Source of the DNA: Chitinophaga pinensis
Lineage (GTDB): Bacteria; Bacteroidota; Bacteroidia; SXHM01
Assembly: GCA_945889235.1 (NCBI GenBank)
Contig: CAMDBK010000080.1
Coordinates: forward strand, 1-10,301
Reading direction: 5' to 3'
DNA length: 10,301 bases
This document shows positions 5,537-10,301 of the stretch, in pieces (the first letter of the stretch is position 1; every line of letters starts with the position of its first letter). The notes beneath the pieces are model-generated. The model had not been told where the DNA came from, ran no database searches, and saw nothing but the letters and a program-made list of their open reading frames with translations. The position numbers and the translations under genes were made by a program.

Positions 5537-5650
5537 AGCCCCACCTAACCTCCCCAAAGGGGAGGAATACCAATCCTCATGCAAAACCAAACTGATATTC
5601 TTAGTACTGCACAAAAAGTCTCCCCTTTCGGGGGAGATTTAGAGGGGGCT
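5537..5650. repeat. Pair of inverted repeat copies flanking the nuoD start codon
   Basis: Two related copies lie in opposite orientation. The left copy (5537-5565) starts AGCCCCACCTAA and ends in a hairpin, CCTCCCC-AAA-GGGGAGG (5549-5565). The right copy (5619-5650) has a hairpin, TCTCCCC-TTTCG-GGGGAGA (5619-5637), and ends TTTAGAGGGGGCT. The right copy reversed matches the left closely. Each can fold alone, or the two can pair with each other and put the ATG at 5579 in a loop. The right copy is translated as part of the NuoD N-terminus. This resembles a dispersed repeat I recall from Bacteroidota intergenic regions. Confidence 0.8.
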
Positions 5651-6739
5651 TCGGGCGACATGATCATTAATATTGGTCCTCAGCATCCTTCAACACACGG
5701 TGTGTTGCAACTGGTTGTTACACTCAATGGCGAAACGATAAAAAAAGTTGAACCGCATCTTGGTTTTATTCATCGCTCGATTGAAAAGATGTGCGAGAGT
5801 CTGACCTACCGACAGTTTATTTACGTTACGAGCCGGATGGATTATCTTTCATCGCACATCAATAATCACGGTTGTGCATTGTGCGTGGAGAAAGGAATGC
5901 AAATTGAAGTACCGGAACGCGCAAAAGTGATTCGTGTATTGATGGATGAACTAACCCGCATTGCTTCGCACGAATTGTGGTGGGGTGCAATGGCAATGGA
6001 TTTGGGAGCATTCACTCCTTTCTTTTTATCTTTCCGCGAGCGGGAAACTATTACAGATATCATGGAAGATACGTGTGGTGCACGCCTGACCATGAACTAC
6101 ATTGTTCCGGGTGGTGTGATGGCTGAATTGCATCCTGATTTTCAGAAAAAAGTTAAAGCATTTATAAAACTGTTTCGTGAAAAAGCAGACCAGTATAATG
6201 AACTGGTAACAGGTAATATTATTTTTCAAAGCAGGATGAAAAATGTTGGCGTACTTTCAAAAGAAGATGCCATCTCCTACGGCTGCACTGGCCCGACAGC
6301 AAGAGGAAGCGGAGTGAACTGCGACATTCGCAAACTTTATCCTTATGAGGTTTATGACAAGCTGAAGTTTGATGAAGTTATTGAAACAGGATGTGATTCG
6401 TTTTCGCGTTACCTGGTTCGTGTAAAAGAAATGTATCAGTCTATCAGCATTATTGAACAATTGATTGACAACATTCCCGAAGGGGATTTTCAGGCAAAAA
6501 CAAAAGCGGTATTGAAATTACCGAAAGGTGAATTTTATACAAGAGTGGAAACTGCGCGTGGTGAATTAGGCGTTTACATTGTTAGTGAAGGAGCGACAAC
6601 ACCTTACAGAATAAAATTCCGCTCACCGGGCTTCTCCAATCTTTCTGCACTTAACCACATGGCGAAAGGCGGAAAAATAGGTGACTTGGTAGCAATGATG
6701 GGAACATTGGATTTAGTAATACCGGATATTGACAGATAA
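5579..6739 (+). CDS. nuoD: NADH-quinone oxidoreductase subunit D (NuoD, 49-kDa type)
   Basis: This subunit forms much of the quinone-binding cavity of complex I, facing cluster N2. It has 386 residues from the ATG at 5579. The conserved core begins at residue 28 (MIINIGPQHPSTHG). His40 and Tyr89 (in RMDYL) match the quinone-head ligands known as His38 and Tyr87 in Thermus Nqo4. Other family motifs are DLGAFTPFFLSFRERE, TGPTARGSGVNCDIRK and ARGELGVYIVSEG near the C-terminus. The first 27 residues include KVSPFGGDLEGAS, which is translated from a dispersed repeat and is not expected to be part of the fold. ATG 5660 (Met28) is a possible alternative start and would give a core-only protein. The stop overlaps the nuoH start as TAATG. 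Confidence 0.95.
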   Translation: MQNQTDILSTAQKVSPFGGDLEGASGDMIINIGPQHPSTHGVLQLVVTLNGETIKKVEPHLGFIHRSIEKMCESLTYRQFIYVTSRMDYLSSHINNHGCALCVEKGMQIEVPERAKVIRVLMDELTRIASHELWWGAMAMDLGAFTPFFLSFRERETITDIMEDTCGARLTMNYIVPGGVMAELHPDFQKKVKAFIKLFREKADQYNELVTGNIIFQSRMKNVGVLSKEDAISYGCTGPTARGSGVNCDIRKLYPYEVYDKLKFDEVIETGCDSFSRYLVRVKEMYQSISIIEQLIDNIPEGDFQAKTKAVLKLPKGEFYTRVETARGELGVYIVSEGATTPYRIKFRSPGFSNLSALNHMAKGGKIGDLVAMMGTLDLVIPDIDR

Positions 6740-7815
6740 TGTGGAGCTTAGGTAACATAACTCATAGTATTGATGGCTGGCTGAACCAGACATTCAGTCC
6801 GGCTCTTGCGTTGCTGATTGAGTTTGTTATTGTAGGCACCATGGCAATCAGTTTATTTGCTGTTCTTGGATTAGTATTGGTATTTATGGAGCGTAAAGTT
6901 TCGGCTTATATGCAGATACGTGTTGGACCAAATCGTGTTGGACCAAAAGGAATGTTTCAAACATTTGCCGATACTATTAAACTGCTTTTGAAAGAAGGTT
7001 TAACTCCAACCGGTTCTGATAAATTTCTTTTCAATCTGGCACCTGTTATTGCAATTATCTCTGCCATGTTATTGCTGGCACCTATTGCCTTTGCAAAGGA
7101 TTTCCAAATGTGGGATTTGAATATTGGTGTGTTGTATGTTTCTGCAATTTCTTCTGTTGCAGTTATCAGTATTTTAATGGCGGGCTGGAGCAGTAACAAT
7201 AAATATTCGCTATTGGGTGCTATGCGCAGCGGAGCGCAAATTGTTAGTTATGAATTGTCTGCAGGACTTTCCATTCTTGCAATTGTTGTTTTAGTAGGAA
7301 GTCTTAAAATGTCAGACATTGTTGCTTCACAGGAAACAGGTTGGTGGTTATTTAAAGGACACATTCCTGCGCTCATTGCATTTGTTACATTTATAATTGC
7401 AGCTACTGCCGAAACCAATCGCGCTCCGTTTGACCTTGCAGAAGCAGAATCAGAACTGACCGCAGGGTTTCATACTGAGTATTCGGGGATGCGTTTTGCA
7501 TTATTTTTCTTAGCTGAATACGTGAACATTTTTATTGTGTGCGCTATTGGTGCAACACTTTTTCTTGGCGGCTGGATGCCTTTCCATATCGGGCAATGGA
7601 CTGCATTCAATCATGTAATGGATTTCATTCCTTCGTCACTTTGGTTCTTCGGAAAAACTTTCTTTCTCATATTTCTCATCATGTGGTTTCGCTGGACATT
7701 CCCGCGCCTTCGCATTGACCAACTTTTGAACTTAGAATGGAAATATTTATTGCCGATTAGTATGTTTAATTTATTGCTGGCAACAGCAATAGCAATTATG
7801 GGATGGCACTTTTAA
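6739..7815 (+). CDS. nuoH: NADH-quinone oxidoreductase subunit H (NuoH)
   Basis: This membrane subunit links the quinone chamber to the proton-pumping arm. It has 358 residues with about eight transmembrane helices. The family signatures are very clear: MERKVSAYMQIRVGPNRVG at 50-68, which lines the quinone entry, and AETNRAPFDLAEAESELTAG at 224-243, whose acidic residues begin the proton-transfer path. It directly follows nuoD with a one-base overlap, where most full-length nuo operons have nuoE, nuoF and nuoG between the two. The nuoI start overlaps its stop as TAATG. There is no sign of a deletion scar or remnant of nuoE, F or G at the junction. Confidence 0.97.
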   Translation: MWSLGNITHSIDGWLNQTFSPALALLIEFVIVGTMAISLFAVLGLVLVFMERKVSAYMQIRVGPNRVGPKGMFQTFADTIKLLLKEGLTPTGSDKFLFNLAPVIAIISAMLLLAPIAFAKDFQMWDLNIGVLYVSAISSVAVISILMAGWSSNNKYSLLGAMRSGAQIVSYELSAGLSILAIVVLVGSLKMSDIVASQETGWWLFKGHIPALIAFVTFIIAATAETNRAPFDLAEAESELTAGFHTEYSGMRFALFFLAEYVNIFIVCAIGATLFLGGWMPFHIGQWTAFNHVMDFIPSSLWFFGKTFFLIFLIMWFRWTFPRLRIDQLLNLEWKYLLPISMFNLLLATAIAIMGWHF

Positions 7816-8285
7816 TGAGCGCAATAAAATACATAAAGGATATTTTTGGTGCGGTGAAATCGCTACTTGTAGGCATGAAGCACACGGGATATTATTTCAC
7901 CCATCACAAAGAGATCATTACACAAAATTATCCGGAAGAGAAACAGCAACTTGCAGAACGGTTCCGTGGTGAAGTGGTAATGACACACGATTCTAACAAC
8001 GAGCACAAATGCACCGGCTGCACGGCTTGTGAGTTAGCGTGTCCGAACGGAACGATAAAAATCGTAACCAAATTTGAGCAAACACCTGAAGGCAAAAAGA
8101 AAAAAGCAATTGACAAATTTGTTTACCATTTAGAATTATGCACCATGTGTAATTTGTGCGTTGTAGCTTGCCCTACCGATGCAATTAAAATGGATCAGGC
8201 TTTTGAACACAGTGTTTTTGACCGCAGCCAGTTGACTAAAGTATTGAATAAACCCGGCTCAAAAATTATGGAGGGCGTTGAATAA
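7815..8285 (+). CDS. nuoI: NADH-quinone oxidoreductase subunit I (NuoI, 2x[4Fe-4S] ferredoxin-like)
   Basis: This peripheral-arm subunit carries clusters N6a and N6b, which pass electrons to N2 in NuoB. From the ATG at 7815 it has 156 residues. The two cluster motifs are complete: Cys66, 69, 72 and 76 (CTGCTACELACP), and Cys109, 112, 115 and 119 (CTMCNLCVVACP). The N-terminal amphipathic stretch (1-25) fits its membrane-surface position. I chose 7815 because it forms the same TAATG overlap with the nuoH stop as the nuoD-nuoH junction; an in-frame ATG at 7803 would add four residues. With no nuoE, F or G nearby, this subunit is the likely entry point for electrons from an unidentified donor such as a ferredoxin; that is inference. 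Confidence 0.95.
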   Translation: MSAIKYIKDIFGAVKSLLVGMKHTGYYFTHHKEIITQNYPEEKQQLAERFRGEVVMTHDSNNEHKCTGCTACELACPNGTIKIVTKFEQTPEGKKKKAIDKFVYHLELCTMCNLCVVACPTDAIKMDQAFEHSVFDRSQLTKVLNKPGSKIMEGVE

Positions 8286-8286
8286 T

Positions 8287-8802
8287 ATGACAGCACAAGA
8301 CATCATATTCTATTTGTTGGCGGCTTTTACACTGGTTGCGGGATTTCTAGCGGTTACCACCACCAAGATTTTCCGCTCAGCAATTTTTCTGTTGTTCTCG
8401 CTCATCGGAATTGCAGGAATTTATTTCTGGTTAGAATATGAGTTTATTGCGGCTGTGCAGATTGTAGTTTATGTTGGCGGAATTGTGGTGCTGATTATCT
8501 TCTCTATTTTTCTTACGCAGGAAGCTGGTGCAAATTTACCTGACACCGCAATGACGAAAAAAATTACAGGAGGACTTGCAGCAGTCTTCGGATTTGGGTT
8601 TACACTGCTTCAGGTTTTGCAACATAAATTCATCGGAACTACTGAGCCTGGGATTGAACCAAACGTTGCTAATATTGGAAACCGAATGTTGGGAGTAAAT
8701 GAATTTGGATATTCCCTTCCGTTTGAAGTGGTGAGTATTCTGCTTCTTGCAGCAATGGTTGGATGTATTGTTATTGCATTGAAAAAACCGGTAGAAAAAT
8801 GA
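8287..8802 (+). CDS. nuoJ: NADH-quinone oxidoreductase subunit J (NuoJ)
   Basis: This membrane subunit of complex I packs between NuoH/NuoA and NuoK. It has 171 residues and about five transmembrane helices, at roughly 5-24, 30-49, 54-76, 93-112 and 145-165. The helix-3 signature AAVQIVVYVGGIVVLIIFSIFL (55-76) contains the GG that forms the flexible pi-bulge implicated in coupling. The start is ATG 8287, one base after the nuoI stop; a TTG at 8278 in the same frame lies inside nuoI and is less likely. Its TGA overlaps the nuoK ATG as ATGA, so translation is probably coupled. Confidence 0.93.
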   Translation: MTAQDIIFYLLAAFTLVAGFLAVTTTKIFRSAIFLLFSLIGIAGIYFWLEYEFIAAVQIVVYVGGIVVLIIFSIFLTQEAGANLPDTAMTKKITGGLAAVFGFGFTLLQVLQHKFIGTTEPGIEPNVANIGNRMLGVNEFGYSLPFEVVSILLLAAMVGCIVIALKKPVEK

Positions 8803-9113
8803 CGGGCATAGGATTATCACATATATTAGTTGTAAGCATTGCGCTGTTCTTCATTGGCGTTTATGGTTTCCTGACGCGCAGGAATATGATTATGATGCTG
8901 ATGTCAATAGAATTGATTCTGAACAGTGTGAATTTGAATTTTATTGCCTTCAACAAATACCTCTGGTCCAATAAAATGGATGGATTGTTTTTTACGATTT
9001 TTATTATTGCCATTGCTGCTGCCGAAGCTGCAGTTGCCATTGCCATTATTATTAACCTCTACCGCAGTCACAAATCAATTGATGTGGAAGATGCAAGTGA
9101 TTTAAAGTTTTAA
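8799..9113 (+). CDS. nuoK: NADH-quinone oxidoreductase subunit K (NuoK)
   Basis: This small antiporter-like (MrpC-related) membrane subunit of complex I has 104 residues and three transmembrane helices, at about 4-23, 29-51 and 61-86. The two buried glutamates needed for proton movement are present: Glu38 in MSIELILNSVN and Glu76 in AAAEAAVAIAI, matching Glu36 and Glu72 of Escherichia coli NuoK. I chose ATG 8799, which overlaps the nuoJ stop by four bases, gives the standard family length and begins at the first helix. A Met at 8763 would add twelve polar residues and lies deep in nuoJ. nuoL starts one base after its stop. Confidence 0.95.
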   Translation: MTGIGLSHILVVSIALFFIGVYGFLTRRNMIMMLMSIELILNSVNLNFIAFNKYLWSNKMDGLFFTIFIIAIAAAEAAVAIAIIINLYRSHKSIDVEDASDLKF

Positions 9114-9114
9114 A

Positions 9115-10301
9115 ATGTTTGACAAACTAACCCTTTCCTTAATTCCCCTTCTGCCGTTACTGAGCTTTTTACTGCTCGGACTTTTCGGAAGGAAAGTGTT
9201 TAAGAATTTTTCGGGAATTATAGGAACAGGTGCGTTGTTGGCATCAGCCGGTTTATCGCTCATGACTGCTTACAATTACTTTTTCGTCAGAGGAAAAGTG
9301 GATGGTGTATATCAGAAAATTATTGCATTGAAAATTTCATGGCTGGAATTTTCTCCCGGAGTTTCTATTGATATAGGTATTCTGCTTGACCCTATCTCCG
9401 TGATGATGCTGGTGGTTGTAACCTTTGTTTCGCTGATGGTACATATATATAGTTTGGGCTATATGAAAGGCGAAGAACGCTTCTCAACCTATTATGCTTT
9501 TCTTGGCTTATTCACATTTTCAATGTTGGGATTGGTGATGTCATCCAACATTTTCCAGATATATATTTTCTGGGAATTGGTTGGTGTTTCATCTTTCCTG
9601 CTCATCGGCTATTATTTCGATAAACCTTCAGCTGTAGCAGCAGCTAAAAAAGCATTTATCGTTACGCGCTTTGCCGACCTCGGATTTCTGATCGGCATTC
9701 TGATCTTATCATTCAATGCCCACACATTGGATTTTGAAACATTGATCCAGCGCCTCACCGACCAGAATTCGGAATACATGCGCTCAGCTATTGCTCCTGC
9801 TTTCTTAGGATTTAGTTCGCTCACCTGGGGATTGGTTCTTGTATTTATCGGTGGCGCAGGAAAATCTGCCATGTTCCCGTTGCACATCTGGCTTCCCGAT
9901 GCGATGGAAGGACCTACACCTGTTTCTGCTTTGATACACGCTGCAACAATGGTTGTGGCAGGTGTTTTCTTAGTTGCACGTTTATTTCCTGTCTTTGCAA
10001 TTTCCTGTCCGGGAGCGCTGGAATTGGTTGCCTACACAGGTGCTTTGTCTGCACTGTTTGCCGCTATTATTGCCTGCACACAAACAGATATTAAACGTGT
10101 TCTCGCCTACTCTACCATGTCGCAAATCGGTTATATGATGTTTGCGCTGGGCGTTTCAGGTTATGGTAATGAAGATGGTTTAGGATACATGGCTTCTATG
10201 TTTCATCTCTTCACTCACGCCATGTTTAAAGCATTATTATTCTTAGGTGCCGGTGCTGTAATCCATTTTGTTCACAGCAACGAAATGAATGACATGGGCG
10301 G
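9115..10301 (+). CDS. nuoL: NADH-quinone oxidoreductase subunit L (NuoL), N-terminal part
   Basis: This is the distal antiporter-like proton-pumping subunit of complex I, with 395 codons visible before the right edge; full-length members run to about 600-650 residues. The DPISVMMLVVVTFVSLMVHIYS segment is characteristic of NuoL (shortened here; starts at residue 92). The key charged residues are present: Glu154 (FWELVGVSSFLLIGYYF), Lys250 (GAGKSAMFPLHIWLPDAMEG), and Lys372 after HLFTHAMF. The loop GPTPVSALIHAATMV is the family hallmark. The start is one base after the nuoK stop. NuoM, NuoN and the long lateral helix of NuoL would lie beyond the window. The frame is open throughout. Confidence 0.97.
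   Translation, partial: MFDKLTLSLIPLLPLLSFLLLGLFGRKVFKNFSGIIGTGALLASAGLSLMTAYNYFFVRGKVDGVYQKIIALKISWLEFSPGVSIDIGILLDPISVMMLVVVTFVSLMVHIYSLGYMKGEERFSTYYAFLGLFTFSMLGLVMSSNIFQIYIFWELVGVSSFLLIGYYFDKPSAVAAAKKAFIVTRFADLGFLIGILILSFNAHTLDFETLIQRLTDQNSEYMRSAIAPAFLGFSSLTWGLVLVFIGGAGKSAMFPLHIWLPDAMEGPTPVSALIHAATMVVAGVFLVARLFPVFAISCPGALELVAYTGALSALFAAIIACTQTDIKRVLAYSTMSQIGYMMFALGVSGYGNEDGLGYMASMFHLFTHAMFKALLFLGAGAVIHFVHSNEMNDMG

Noticed and set aside
6730..6745. Recent deletion of nuoE, nuoF and nuoG at the nuoD-nuoH junction
   Set aside because: The junction is a clean TAATG overlap with no gene remnants, so an older ancestral arrangement is more likely.
7803..7814. Earlier nuoI start at 7803
   Set aside because: ATG 7815 gives the TAATG overlap seen at the nuoD-nuoH junction; the four extra residues add nothing recognisable.
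8278..8286. TTG start for nuoJ inside nuoI
   Set aside because: ATG 8287, one base after the nuoI stop, is a better initiator and gives the expected N-terminus.
8763..8798. Extended nuoK start within nuoJ
   Set aside because: It would prepend twelve polar residues to the first membrane helix; ATG 8799 overlaps the nuoJ stop and gives the standard length.
9612..9887. Minus-strand open frame opposite nuoL
   Set aside because: Antisense shadow of a strongly conserved coding region, with no promoter or family features.

Overview
The window looks like a chromosomal segment of a member of the Bacteroidota with moderately low GC. Three things support this. Several intergenic regions carry promoters of the Bacteroidota type (TTTG, about 19 bases, TAnnTTTG). 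Shine-Dalgarno sequences are almost absent. The protein families and gene order also fit the phylum. No phage, insertion sequence, CRISPR array or rRNA is visible. Most of the content is core metabolism. The less ordinary material is a toxin-antitoxin pair and a set of small repeats, several of which lie inside or at the edge of respiratory genes.

Layout. On the minus strand, reading leftward, are tRNA-Leu(CAA) (1787-1708), a strong bidirectional hairpin terminator (1677-1706), a dCMP deaminase (1592-1143), and an S41 carboxyl-terminal processing protease (from 1140, running off the left edge). On the plus strand from 1889 are a small antitoxin-like gene, an overlapping RelE/ParE-type toxin, and, 4 bp later, a biotin-carrier protein (2416-2934). 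A PfkB-family sugar kinase (3956-3033, minus) converges on the carrier gene, with a palindromic repeat between them. From a promoter at 4058-4087 the rest of the window is one plus-strand operon for respiratory complex I: nuoA, B, C, D, H, I, J, K and the start of nuoL, which runs off the right edge.

How the genes work together. The nuo genes encode the quinone-reducing connecting module (B, C, D, I) and the proton-pumping membrane arm (A, H, J, K, L). nuoD is followed directly by nuoH, so the NADH-oxidising module (nuoE, F, G) is missing from its usual place. This points to an 11-subunit type of complex, whose electron donor cannot be read from the window. Junctions from D to L are tight (TAATG or ATGA overlaps or 1-base gaps), which suggests translational coupling. 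The A/B and C/D junctions are instead occupied by repeats, and nuoC carries an 18-bp perfect palindrome inside its coding sequence. I see no clearly new multi-gene system. The best leads are the repeat elements that have shaped the starts or coding sequence of nuoB, nuoC and nuoD, and the toxin-antitoxin pair joined to a biotin-carrier gene.
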